The position numbers and the translations under genes were made by a program. The notes under the pieces were generated by a model. The model was not told where the DNA came from. It worked only from the letters and a program-made list of their open reading frames with translations, and made no database searches. Shown piece by piece: positions 1 through 7,836 of a stretch of DNA of 64,000 nt (position 1 is the first letter of the stretch; each line of letters starts with the position of its first letter). Origin of the DNA: Deltaproteobacteria bacterium (GTDB taxonomy: Bacteria; Desulfobacterota; Desulfomonilia; UBA1062); contig JAHDQN010000029.1 of NCBI GenBank assembly GCA_018433775.1, positions 1 to 64,000 on the forward strand. The letters are read 5' to 3'.

Positions 1-18
1 AGGTTTGCTAAAGATTTG

Positions 19-47
19 TTGACAAACCATAGGGCATATTCTATTAG
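19..47 (+). promoter_or_regulatory. sigma70-type promoter for tRNA-Gly and the rimP operon
   Basis: A perfect -35 TTGACA (19-24), a 17-base spacer and a -10 TATTAG (42-47) lie just upstream of the tRNA, so transcription would start near 53-55, a few bases before the mature tRNA 5' end. No other good promoter is visible before rimP, so this is probably also the main promoter of the downstream operon, read through the hairpin at 181-200. Confidence 0.75.
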
Positions 48-58
48 AGTAACTCAGT

Positions 59-131
59 GCGGGCATAGCTCAGTTGGTAGAGTGTCAGCTTCCCAAGCTG
101 AATGTCGCGGGTTCGAATCCCGTTGCCCGCT
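59..131 (+). tRNA. tRNA-Gly (anticodon CCC)
   Basis: Complete cloverleaf: acceptor GCGGGCA (59-65) pairs with TGCCCGC (124-130), the discriminator base is T131, the anticodon stem is TCAGC/GCTGA with loop TTCCCAA giving anticodon CCC, and the T arm has GGTTCGAATCC. The 3' CCA is not encoded (TTT follows). It is the first gene transcribed ahead of rimP-nusA-infB, as tRNA genes are in some other bacteria. Confidence 0.95.
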
Positions 132-180
132 TTTGATACACACGGGAAGCGAAGGAACAGGAAATGTGGGGGGAGACGAA

Positions 181-200
181 GTGGGCGATAGCCCACTTTT
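181..200 (+). terminator. Hairpin terminator/attenuator between tRNA-Gly and rimP
   Basis: GTGGGC (181-186), loop GATA, GCCCAC (191-196), then a run of T. This is a textbook intrinsic terminator placed ten bases before the rimP start. Because no second promoter is evident between it and rimP, it should act as a partial terminator that sets the ratio of tRNA to operon mRNA, possibly relieved by NusA, an operon product. That regulation is inferred. Confidence 0.75.
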
Positions 201-210
201 TTATTTCATA

Positions 211-645
211 ATGAAACAGACGGAACAGGAGAAAAAATTATACAAGATGGTGGCACCGGAGATAGCCGTGATGGGCTTCGAGCTTATCGATATGGACTTT
301 TCCCGGGGACTCCTGCGTCTCACCATCGACAAGCCGGGCGGGGTCACTCTGGACGACTGCGTTTCAGTCAACCGCAGGGTGAGTCTGCTGCTGGATACGA
401 ACGATCCCATCGAGGGTTCATACCGGCTTGAGGTATCTTCGCCGGGCCTCAACCGGAGGCTTAAAACATTGAAGGAATTCGATCACTTTGCCGGAAGGCA
501 GGTCAAAATACAGACAAAAGAGGGAACATTCCGGGGAACAATCAAAGGATTGGCAGAAGAGAGTGTTCTGATTGATATCGACGGCACGCAACAGGAGGTG
601 CCGTTCGAGGAAATTCAGAAGGCCAATCTGGAATTCGATCTCTAG
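211..645 (+). CDS. rimP: Ribosome maturation factor RimP
   Basis: 144-aa cytoplasmic protein that assists maturation of the 30S subunit. The start at 211 was chosen because the open frame upstream runs through the tRNA and the terminator; ATG 211 gives the normal family length and an N-terminus MKQTEQEKKLY. The family signature is visible as GFELIDMDF..LRLTIDKPGGVTLDDC and EVSSPGLNRRL, followed by the C-terminal SH3-like part (GTFRGTIKG). It is followed after 8 bases by nusA, the classic neighbour. Identification is firm from both sequence pattern and context. Confidence 0.95.
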   Translation: MKQTEQEKKLYKMVAPEIAVMGFELIDMDFSRGLLRLTIDKPGGVTLDDCVSVNRRVSLLLDTNDPIEGSYRLEVSSPGLNRRLKTLKEFDHFAGRQVKIQTKEGTFRGTIKGLAEESVLIDIDGTQQEVPFEEIQKANLEFDL

Positions 646-653
646 GAGAACGT

Positions 654-1889
654 ATGGTTTTAAATCTTTCAAAGGTCATTGAGTTGATCGTAAAGGAAAA
701 GGGCCTCAGGGAAGAAGACCTGGTGCAGGTGGTGGAGGCTGCGGTGCAGAGTGCGGCGAAAAAAGTCTATGGTGATTACGACAATATCGAGGCGCACTAC
801 AACCCTGAGCTCGACGAGGTGGCGGTCTTCCAGTTCAAGGTTATCTCTGAAGAGGTCGAAGATCCGAATGTTCAGATATCTTATAAGGAAGCGTGTAAGC
901 TCGATCCCAACTGTCAGATCGGCGATGAGCTCGGGGAAAAGCTCGACTCCTCAAGACTGGGGAGGATTGCCGCCCAGAGCGCCAAGCAGGTAATCGTGCA
1001 GAAGGTGAAGGAAGTCGAGCGGGACGCTGTCTATAATGATTTCATCGACCGGAAGGGCGATCTGGTGTCCGGCTTCGTCCACCGGTTCGACAGGCGCGAC
1101 GCCATCGTCAACCTGGGGAAGGCGGAGGCGATCCTGCGCGAAAAGGAAATGATCCCCGGCGAGTCTTTCAGGAGGGGTGACCGCATTCAGGCCCTTATCC
1201 TGGATGTGACCAAGTCTCTGAGGATGCCCCAGGTAGAACTTTCCCGCACGCATCCGAGGTTTCTCGTCAAGCTCTACGAGATGGAAGTCCCGGAAGTTAC
1301 TGAGGGAATCGTGGAAATCGTTGCCGTTGCGCGGGAGCCCGGGATCCGGGCGAAGATAGCCGTGCGCTCACACGACCCCAAGGTTGATCCGGTGGGAACC
1401 TGCGTCGGCGTAAAGGGAGCACGGGTACAGAATGTGATCCAGGAGCTGAAAGGCGAGAGGCAGGATATTGTTGTGTGGTCGGAGGATCCGGTCAGATTCG
1501 TCTGCAATGCCCTTTCGCCAGCCCGGGTGTCCAAGGTGATCGTTGACAAGTCCGCCTGGAGCATGGATGTGGTCGTCGCGGACGACCAGCTCAGCCTTGC
1601 TATCGGGAGAAAGGGGCAGAACGTCAGGCTGGTGGCCAAGCTCACGGGCTGGAAGATCGACGTACGCTCCGAGCACGCCGAAGAGAGCGTGTCTTCCGAG
1701 GAGGGTACGTCGTTGACCAGCATCGACGAACTCGATGAATCGCTGGCCGAAATTCTGATGGAAGCCGGTTATCGGACGATCGAGGACCTGGCCAAGGCAA
1801 AGGAGGAAGATCTTCTCGAGTTTGAAGGAATCGATGAAACTTTGGCGAGAGAGCTGATAAAAAAGGCGTCGGTGGGAGTGAGTGGATAG
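654..1889 (+). CDS. nusA: Transcription termination/antitermination factor NusA
   Basis: 411-aa RNA polymerase-binding factor that modulates pausing, intrinsic termination and antitermination. Visible parts: the N-terminal RNAP-binding domain (1-125), an S1 domain (about 130-205), two KH domains (about 205-345, with GTCVGVKGARVQNVIQEL and LAIGRKGQNVRLVAKLTGWKIDV), and one C-terminal helix-hairpin-helix (about 360-410, LEFEGIDETLARELIKKA). It has a single C-terminal HhH unit, shorter than the E. coli protein. Its stop codon overlaps the next gene by 8 bases. NusA may control its own operon through the hairpin at 181-200 (inference). Confidence 0.97.
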   Translation: MVLNLSKVIELIVKEKGLREEDLVQVVEAAVQSAAKKVYGDYDNIEAHYNPELDEVAVFQFKVISEEVEDPNVQISYKEACKLDPNCQIGDELGEKLDSSRLGRIAAQSAKQVIVQKVKEVERDAVYNDFIDRKGDLVSGFVHRFDRRDAIVNLGKAEAILREKEMIPGESFRRGDRIQALILDVTKSLRMPQVELSRTHPRFLVKLYEMEVPEVTEGIVEIVAVAREPGIRAKIAVRSHDPKVDPVGTCVGVKGARVQNVIQELKGERQDIVVWSEDPVRFVCNALSPARVSKVIVDKSAWSMDVVVADDQLSLAIGRKGQNVRLVAKLTGWKIDVRSEHAEESVSSEEGTSLTSIDELDESLAEILMEAGYRTIEDLAKAKEEDLLEFEGIDETLARELIKKASVGVSG

Positions 1890-2448
1890 CAGGAACCAGC
1901 CTCTGAGACAGTGTGTCGGATGCAGAAAGGTTCGGCCCAAGGCGGAATTGTTGCGGTTCGTCAGGAATCCCTCGGCAGAAGCCGTTTTTGACCGTGAAGG
2001 CCGGCATGAGGGCAGGGGCTTTTACCTTTGCCCCGGCGAACAGTGCTTTGCAAAGGCGTACAAAAATAAAAGAATTCGAAACAATTATTTCCGAAAACGG
2101 GAGCAGATAAACGAACTCATTTACGAGGTGCGGGAAGAATTATTGAAAATGATCAAAAAAGACCTCATACGGTGTAAGAAAATGGCCTATCTGATGGATG
2201 GCCCATGTAAAGAGAATTCGATCCGGGAGGATGATCTCATACTTTATCTCAACGATAATCTTCCGGAAGAGAAAGTGGAAATGCATGCTGCTGCACGAGC
2301 CGGCGGGGCAAAGATATACCGCCTGCCTAAGGGATGTGAATGCAACAGTCCGTGTCTGATCGTGAGCAAAGAGTGCCCGATCGCGCCACGGCTGACGATG
2401 AATCTGCAGAAGTATGATTTGCTTTCTTCCAAGGGGCTGGCAAGATGA
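1882..2448 (+). CDS. YlxR-family (DUF448) RNA-binding protein with C-terminal extension
   Basis: 188 aa from a GTG start that overlaps nusA. Residues 1-75 are a clear YlxR domain (PLRQCVGCRKVRPKAELLRFV, then GRGFYLC and RNNYF), a small nucleic-acid-binding fold encoded between nusA and infB in many bacteria. In many relatives the next gene is an L7Ae-like protein; here about 110 more residues with several cysteines (GCECNSPCLIVSKEC) follow in the same frame. I do not recognise that part as a convincing L7Ae domain. The stop overlaps the infB ATG (ATGA). Confidence 0.85.
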   Translation: MDSRNQPLRQCVGCRKVRPKAELLRFVRNPSAEAVFDREGRHEGRGFYLCPGEQCFAKAYKNKRIRNNYFRKREQINELIYEVREELLKMIKKDLIRCKKMAYLMDGPCKENSIREDDLILYLNDNLPEEKVEMHAAARAGGAKIYRLPKGCECNSPCLIVSKECPIAPRLTMNLQKYDLLSSKGLAR

Positions 2449-5039
2449 AAAAAATGCGGGTTTTTGAATTAGCAAAAGAATTGTCCATCGATGCAAGGGA
2501 ACTGATGAAGGTTGCGAAAGACCTGGCGATATCGGTCGAAAACAATATGAGCCTGATCGATGTGCACGATATCGACAGGATCAAAAAACGCTTTGTGAAA
2601 GAGAGCGAAAAGCAGCCCGATGAGCTCCCGCAGGAATCATATGTCGAAAAGCGCGTCAGTGCCAACGTCATCAGGCGGAGAGCCCGGGTCGCCCCTTCTG
2701 CTGAAAAGAAGGCCGAGGAGCCTACCAGGCCCGAAGAGGTAACGGCCGTCGAAGCTGTCGAGGAAAAGCCGGAAAAGAAAGAACGGAAAAAAGCCCCGAA
2801 ACCTGTCGAGGAGAAACAGCCTGTTGTCGGAGAGGCAGAGGTGACGAGCATTCCTGCCGGCGAGGCGGCCGAAGAAGCACCGGTACCGGAGGCCCCGAGC
2901 GAAGAGCCTGTCGCTGCGCCCCCAGCTCCTGAGGAAAAGCCGGAGGTCCCCGAAGAGGAAGAGCCCCGGAAGGAAGAGGTTCAGGAGGAGAAGCCGGCTC
3001 CTCGGGAGGAAGGAAAGGAAGAGGAAGAGGAAAAGAAAAAGAAGGAGAAAAAGAAAGGTAAGAAGGGCAAGGTCCCCGAGGTTGTCGAGGCCCCGGAAGA
3101 AGGCGGAGATGCCGCTGCCCGCCATGCCGCAAAGAAGCCCAAGAAACCGAAGGAGAAAGAAAAGGAAGTCTATACGCAGAGCGATCTCTACGGATCCGAG
3201 AGATCCGCGTTCGGCAAAAAGCAGAAGAAGCGCAGAGATAGAAGGGCTGTGATCCAGCCCACGCAGGCCAGAAAAAAGAAGATCCGCATCGGGAGAGCCG
3301 TCATGGTCTCCAGCCTCGCGAAAGAAATGGGGGTGAAGGTCTCCGATGTGATCCGCATTCTCATGGATCTTGGTGTCATGGCCAACCAGAACCAATATAT
3401 CACCGCGGACGAGGCGACGTTCGTGGCGACCGAGCTCGGTTTCGAGGCGGAAGAGGCCCGTGACGAGATCAAGGAAACCTATCTGGTTCCCCCCGCCTTT
3501 TCACCGGAAGAGCTGGAGCCCAGGCCGCCGGTCGTCACCGTAATGGGGCACGTCGACCACGGCAAGACCTCCCTGCTGGATGCCATCCGGCAGGAAAACG
3601 TCATCGACAGCGAGTACGGCGGAATTACCCAGCACATCGGCGCATACCAGGCCCGGTGCAACGGGAGGACCATCACCTTCATCGACACGCCCGGTCACGA
3701 GGCGTTCACCTCCATGCGCTCGCGGGGCGCGCAGGTGACGGATTTCGTGGTGCTCGTGGTGGCCGCGGACGACGGAGTCATGGACCAGACGAAAGAGGCG
3801 ATAAACCACGCCCGGGCCGCAGAGATCCCCATCTTGGTGGCGGTCAACAAGATAGACAAGCCCAACGCCAACCCCCAGCGGGTCAGAGAACAGCTTGCAG
3901 AGGTAGGGCTCGTCCCGGAAAGCTGGGGCGGCGATACGATCTTCGTCGATGTGTCCGCAAAGAACCATGTCGGGATAGACGATCTGCTGGAGATGATCCT
4001 CCTGCAGGCAGATGTCCTGGATATCAAATCCTCACGGAAAGACGGTGCCCGTGGAGTCGTGCTGGAGTCCAAGCTCGACAAGGCCAGGGGTCCCATGGCC
4101 ACGGTCCTCATCCAGAGCGGCGAACTCAAGCGCGGCGACACCTTTGTGGTGGGCTCCACATGGGGCAGGGCCAGAGGGGTGTTCGACTTTACCGGGAAGC
4201 CCATCTCCCAAGCCGACCCCGCAACACCGGTTGAGATCATCGGATTTTCCGAGCTCCCCTCTGCCGGAGACACCTTTTTTGTCGTGCCCAACGAAAAGAA
4301 GGCAAAGGACATTGTCTCGTATTTCCAGGAGGGCGATGAGATCCAGCGGCAGCAGAGACAAGAGCCCAAGGAAAAGGTCACCCTGGAAGATCTCTACAGC
4401 CAGGTGAGGGAAGGAAAGATCAAGGACCTCAACCTCATTATCAAGGGCGATGTCCACGGCACCGTGGAGGCCATCCAGAGCACGGTGATGGGAATAGACA
4501 CCGGCGAGGAGCTGAGGATCAGCATCATTCATTCCGCAGTCGGCGGCATTACCGAAAACGACATTCTGCTCGCCTCTACGGCGCATGCCATCGTGGTCGG
4601 TTTCAATGTGAGACCGGAGCCGACGGCCAGGGCACTGGCCAAGAAGTATGATGTTGAGATAAAGCTCTACACCATCATTTATGATCTTATCGAAGACATC
4701 AAAAAGGCCCTCAAGGGCATGCTCGAGCCGGTCTATGAAGAGGTCGTCCAGGGCCGCGCACAGGTAAGAGATCTGTTCAAGGTGCCCAAGGTCGGCACCA
4801 TCGCCGGATGCATGGTGACCGAAGGGCAGATCACAAGGGGGGCGAACGCACGGTTGCTGCGCGATAACGTCGTTGTCTTCGAGGGCAAGGTGGATTCCCT
4901 GAAGCGGTTCAAGGAAGATGTGCGCGAGGTACAGAGCGGCTATGAATGCGGAATCGGCCTGAGCGGGTTCAACGACATCAAGACGGGCGACGTCATCGAG
5001 GCCTACACCCATCAGAAGGTGGAGGCGGAGATCGAGTGA
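2445..5039 (+). CDS. infB: Translation initiation factor IF-2
   Basis: 864-aa GTPase that places initiator tRNA on the 30S subunit. Layout: an IF2_N domain at residues 1-50, a long charged linker (about 75-265) rich in Glu, Lys, Pro and Ala, a second IF2_N domain (about 285-335), then the G domain from about 365 with P-loop GHVDHGKTS, DTPGHEAF and NKID motifs, domain II, domain III and the fMet-tRNA-binding C-terminus (GCMVTEGQITRGA). Start ATG overlaps the ylxR stop; the stop overlaps the DUF503 GTG start. Length and motifs are complete. Confidence 0.97.
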   Translation: MKKMRVFELAKELSIDARELMKVAKDLAISVENNMSLIDVHDIDRIKKRFVKESEKQPDELPQESYVEKRVSANVIRRRARVAPSAEKKAEEPTRPEEVTAVEAVEEKPEKKERKKAPKPVEEKQPVVGEAEVTSIPAGEAAEEAPVPEAPSEEPVAAPPAPEEKPEVPEEEEPRKEEVQEEKPAPREEGKEEEEEKKKKEKKKGKKGKVPEVVEAPEEGGDAAARHAAKKPKKPKEKEKEVYTQSDLYGSERSAFGKKQKKRRDRRAVIQPTQARKKKIRIGRAVMVSSLAKEMGVKVSDVIRILMDLGVMANQNQYITADEATFVATELGFEAEEARDEIKETYLVPPAFSPEELEPRPPVVTVMGHVDHGKTSLLDAIRQENVIDSEYGGITQHIGAYQARCNGRTITFIDTPGHEAFTSMRSRGAQVTDFVVLVVAADDGVMDQTKEAINHARAAEIPILVAVNKIDKPNANPQRVREQLAEVGLVPESWGGDTIFVDVSAKNHVGIDDLLEMILLQADVLDIKSSRKDGARGVVLESKLDKARGPMATVLIQSGELKRGDTFVVGSTWGRARGVFDFTGKPISQADPATPVEIIGFSELPSAGDTFFVVPNEKKAKDIVSYFQEGDEIQRQQRQEPKEKVTLEDLYSQVREGKIKDLNLIIKGDVHGTVEAIQSTVMGIDTGEELRISIIHSAVGGITENDILLASTAHAIVVGFNVRPEPTARALAKKYDVEIKLYTIIYDLIEDIKKALKGMLEPVYEEVVQGRAQVRDLFKVPKVGTIAGCMVTEGQITRGANARLLRDNVVVFEGKVDSLKRFKEDVREVQSGYECGIGLSGFNDIKTGDVIEAYTHQKVEAEIE

Positions 5040-5320
5040 TCATCGGTGCCTGTGAGATCAGACTCAGGATCATGGGGGCGCGCTCCCTCAAGGAGAAGCG
5101 CAAGACCCTCAAATCCATGAAAGACCGTGTTTCCAAGATGAACATCTCCGTAGCCGAGGTGGATGATCAGGACAAGTGGCAGGCCGCCACCTTGGGGTTT
5201 GCCCTGGTCAGCAACGATTCGTCATACGTGAACTCGGTCCTGGACAAGATCTTTTCGTTCCTTGCCGAATTTCCGGATGTGGAGGTGGTTGACCGGAAAA
5301 TGGAGATCATGCACATATGA
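5036..5320 (+). CDS. DUF503 family protein
   Basis: 94 aa starting at a GTG that overlaps the infB stop (GTGA). The sequence IIGACEIRLRIMGARSLKEKRKTLKS and the ending VVDRKMEIM are typical of DUF503, a ferredoxin-like small protein nearly always found between infB and rbfA in delta-proteobacteria and Firmicutes. Its biochemical role is not established; the position suggests translation or ribosome assembly. The stop overlaps the rbfA ATG. Confidence 0.9.
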   Translation: MIIGACEIRLRIMGARSLKEKRKTLKSMKDRVSKMNISVAEVDDQDKWQAATLGFALVSNDSSYVNSVLDKIFSFLAEFPDVEVVDRKMEIMHI

Positions 5321-5679
5321 AGCTGGTTACCAAGAGGCAGGCACGGGTCGGCGACCTCATCAGGCAGACTATTGCCGAGCTCATTCAGCGCAAGGTAAAG
5401 GACCCCCGGGTAGACGGGGTGACCATTACCGGTGCCGAGGTCAGTGTCGACCTCCGGGTGGGGCGGGTGTTTTACTGCGTCCTGGATCCCGACCGGCAGG
5501 AACAGGCCCAGCAGGGTCTTCAGAGCGCCGCCGGGTTCTTGAGGCACGAGTTGAGCAGGCAGCTTCGGATAAAGCACGTGCCGGAGCTGACATTCATGTA
5601 CGATGCATCCTTCGATTACGGGTCGAAGATAGACGAGATTCTGGAAAAGCTTGACAAGGATGAAGAACCGGATAGCTGA
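5317..5679 (+). CDS. rbfA: 30S ribosome-binding factor RbfA
   Basis: 120-aa KH-type protein that binds the immature 30S subunit late in assembly. The start ATG overlaps the preceding stop. Signature stretches are KRQARVGDLIRQTIAELIQRKVKDPRV near the N-terminus and LRIKHVPELTFMYDASFDYGSKI at the C-terminus. Length is normal. The 3' end overlaps the start of nrnA by 20 bases, consistent with translational coupling. Confidence 0.95.
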   Translation: MKLVTKRQARVGDLIRQTIAELIQRKVKDPRVDGVTITGAEVSVDLRVGRVFYCVLDPDRQEQAQQGLQSAAGFLRHELSRQLRIKHVPELTFMYDASFDYGSKIDEILEKLDKDEEPDS

Positions 5680-6589
5680 AATCATACATCAACACGATCG
5701 CTTTGAGATCATCACCCACGAGGGGCCGGACGAGGATGCCGTTGGCTCAAGCCGTGCCCTTGCCCATGCCCTGAACGCCCTGGGGAAGTCGGTGCGCCTG
5801 ATCTATCCCACCCCCATTCCGGAGCCCCTGCTGTTCACTGCCGAGCCCAGGCAGAAAAAGGGGATGACTCCCGAAATTTCTATCCTTCTCGACGTCTCCG
5901 ACGTGAAGCTGCTGGGCGGTGTCAACCCCCAGGGGAAGGTCGTGGTGATCGACCACCACCGCACCAACGGCACACACGGCGAAGTATCCTGGATCGACTC
6001 GCAGAAATCATCAGCCTCGGAGATGGTCTATGACCTGATACGGGAGCTTGCGGTGGAGATCACCCCCGCGATCGCCTCGAACATCTACATGGGAATTTTC
6101 GGCGATACCGGCGGGTTTATCCACGCCAACACCTCGCCCAGGGTATTCAAAGCGGCCTACGAGCTCACCCTGGCAGGAGCGGATGCGAGCCAGATCGCCT
6201 ACCGGCTGAAGCGCACCAGGAGCGTGAAATACTATCATATCCTCTGCCTGATCATGGACAGGCTCGTGCAGTCTGGAAGAATATACGGCAGTTATCTCCG
6301 CTATCAGGACTTCGGAGCCATCCGCGCGACCCCCGACGACGCCTCCGGTATCGTCGAGGAGCTGGCCTCCCTCTCCGGGGCGGAGATGGTGGTTCTCCTG
6401 CGTGAACTGAACCCGGACACCGTGCACGGCTCCATCCGGAGCAAGGGCTCCGATGCAGCACTGAAAACGGCCCGGGCCTTCGGCGGGGGCGGACACGGCA
6501 TGGCCGCGGGATTTACCCAGAAAGGCCGGGCCGACGAACTGATCGAACAGGTGATCGAGGAAGGAATGAAGTGGGTAAGCAAGGCGTAG
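5660..6589 (+). CDS. nrnA: DHH-family oligoribonuclease / pAp phosphatase (NrnA-like)
   Basis: 309 aa from ATG 5660; a TTG nine bases upstream is possible but less likely. DHH/DHHA1 phosphoesterase: GPDEDAVGSSRAL, ILLDVSD and the VVIDHHRTNG motif give the metal site, and the C-terminal DHHA1 domain ends with RAFGGGGHGMAAGF. Family members degrade short RNA oligonucleotides and 3'-phosphoadenosine 5'-phosphate. It sits between rbfA and truB as in many genomes, and overlaps truB by 19 bases. Confidence 0.93.
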   Translation: MKNRIAEIIHQHDRFEIITHEGPDEDAVGSSRALAHALNALGKSVRLIYPTPIPEPLLFTAEPRQKKGMTPEISILLDVSDVKLLGGVNPQGKVVVIDHHRTNGTHGEVSWIDSQKSSASEMVYDLIRELAVEITPAIASNIYMGIFGDTGGFIHANTSPRVFKAAYELTLAGADASQIAYRLKRTRSVKYYHILCLIMDRLVQSGRIYGSYLRYQDFGAIRATPDDASGIVEELASLSGAEMVVLLRELNPDTVHGSIRSKGSDAALKTARAFGGGGHGMAAGFTQKGRADELIEQVIEEGMKWVSKA

Positions 6590-7473
6590 TACTCATAGAC
6601 AAGCCCAAGGGAATCACCTCGCGCAAGGCGGTCGACCAGGTCATGAAGGTCCTGAAGGTGAAGCGGGCCGGGCACTTCGGCTCACTGGACCCCTTCGCCA
6701 CCGGACTCCTGTGTGTCGGGATTGGACAGGGCACCAAGCTGCTTCCCTTCATGCACGCTCATCAGAAAGAGTACCTTGCAACCATCGGGTTTGACATGTT
6801 CACCGATACGGACGATGTGACCGGGGAGCCCATCGAACACTTTCCCGATGTCAGCGTGGATGTCGAAGCCGTCCGGAGATGGTTCCGCGAACATATGGGC
6901 TGGATCAATCAGACCCCGCCCCGGTACTGCGCCCAGAAGTTCCAGGGCCGTCCCCTGTACAAGCTGACCCGGGCGAATATCGATATACCGCCCAGGGAAA
7001 AGCAGGTTCATATCGAAAGGGCGGAGATTCTGTCCCACGGGGAAGACTGGATGGACGTCCGCATCGTCTGTTCCCGAGGGACGTATATCCGGTCCATTGC
7101 CCGCGACCTGGGGGCTTTTCTGGGATGCGGGGGGTATCTCAGGGAGCTGAGAAGGCTCCGCAGCGAGGGATTCCACGTGGATGACGCCATGACACTGCAA
7201 GATCTGAAAGAGAAGGCGGGAAACGGGGAAGGGATCGTCATCCCCCTTTCGCGTGCGCTGCACATTCAGAAGGTGAGGGTCACCTCCACGGGGCAGAAGG
7301 GGATCCTGGACGGAAACCCCATCCAGACATCCTGGGTTCTGGACACGGTGGAGAGCACCGAGGGCAACTATATCGCCGTGGTCAATGGAGAAGACAAGCT
7401 TCTCTGCGTGGCACGTCATCAGCCCTCGGGAGGAATCTGGGGCTATATTGAGCGGGGGTTTCGTCCGGATTAG
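6571..7473 (+). CDS. truB: tRNA pseudouridine-55 synthase TruB
   Basis: 300 aa from a GTG start preceded by GAGGAAGGAATGAA. Makes pseudouridine at position 55 in the T loop of tRNAs. The catalytic motif is GHFGSLDPFATGLL with Asp40 as nucleophile, and the IDKPKGITS start is typical. The C-terminal PUA-like part (from about 240, MVT-like region RVTSTGQKGILDGNPI) follows. Overlaps nrnA. Complete. Confidence 0.95.
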   Translation: MGKQGVVLIDKPKGITSRKAVDQVMKVLKVKRAGHFGSLDPFATGLLCVGIGQGTKLLPFMHAHQKEYLATIGFDMFTDTDDVTGEPIEHFPDVSVDVEAVRRWFREHMGWINQTPPRYCAQKFQGRPLYKLTRANIDIPPREKQVHIERAEILSHGEDWMDVRIVCSRGTYIRSIARDLGAFLGCGGYLRELRRLRSEGFHVDDAMTLQDLKEKAGNGEGIVIPLSRALHIQKVRVTSTGQKGILDGNPIQTSWVLDTVESTEGNYIAVVNGEDKLLCVARHQPSGGIWGYIERGFRPD

Positions 7474-7558
7474 CTATTTACAGCAGATCAGATGGTGTGT
7501 TAAGTTCCCTCGTTGCCCATAAAAGTAGAGAACAAACGGTCATTAGGAGGACAAAGAA

Positions 7559-7828
7559 GTGGGTTTAAGCGTAGAGGAAAAGAAAGAGGTTATCAATCAG
7601 TTTAAGAGACATGAGAGCGATACGGGTTCCCCCGACGTTCAGGTTGCGATACTGACGAAGCGGATCAATACGCTCACCGAGCATTTTAAGGTTCACAACA
7701 AAGATCATCATTCCCGGAGAGGACTGCTGATGCTTGTCGGACAGAGACGGAGGCTTTTGAATTACATAAAAGACCGTGATATCAAAAGATATCGGGAGCT
7801 CCTCCAGTCCCTGAACCTCAGGAAGTAG
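7559..7828 (+). CDS. rpsO: 30S ribosomal protein S15
   Basis: 89 aa, the exact usual length, from a GTG start behind a strong AGGAGG at 7543-7548. Shows the S15 signature [20 protein letters not shown] and [19 protein letters not shown]. The 85-base gap from truB holds no gene; it may contain an internal promoter or a processing/autoregulatory leader as known for rpsO-pnp in E. coli, but I cannot prove either. pnp follows after 8 bases. Confidence 0.98.
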   Translation: MGLSVEEKKEVINQFKRHESDTGSPDVQVAILTKRINTLTEHFKVHNKDHHSRRGLLMLVGQRRRLLNYIKDRDIKRYRELLQSLNLRK

Positions 7829-7836
7829 GAGATACC

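Noticed and set aside
16-210. In-frame extension of rimP upstream to position 16
   Set aside because: It would translate through the tRNA-Gly gene and the terminator hairpin; ATG 211 gives the family's normal length.
2700-3130. Antisense frames opposite the infB linker
   Set aside because: Long open frames on the minus strand here follow from Glu/Lys-rich codons of IF-2 and encode low-complexity Leu/Phe/Arg strings.
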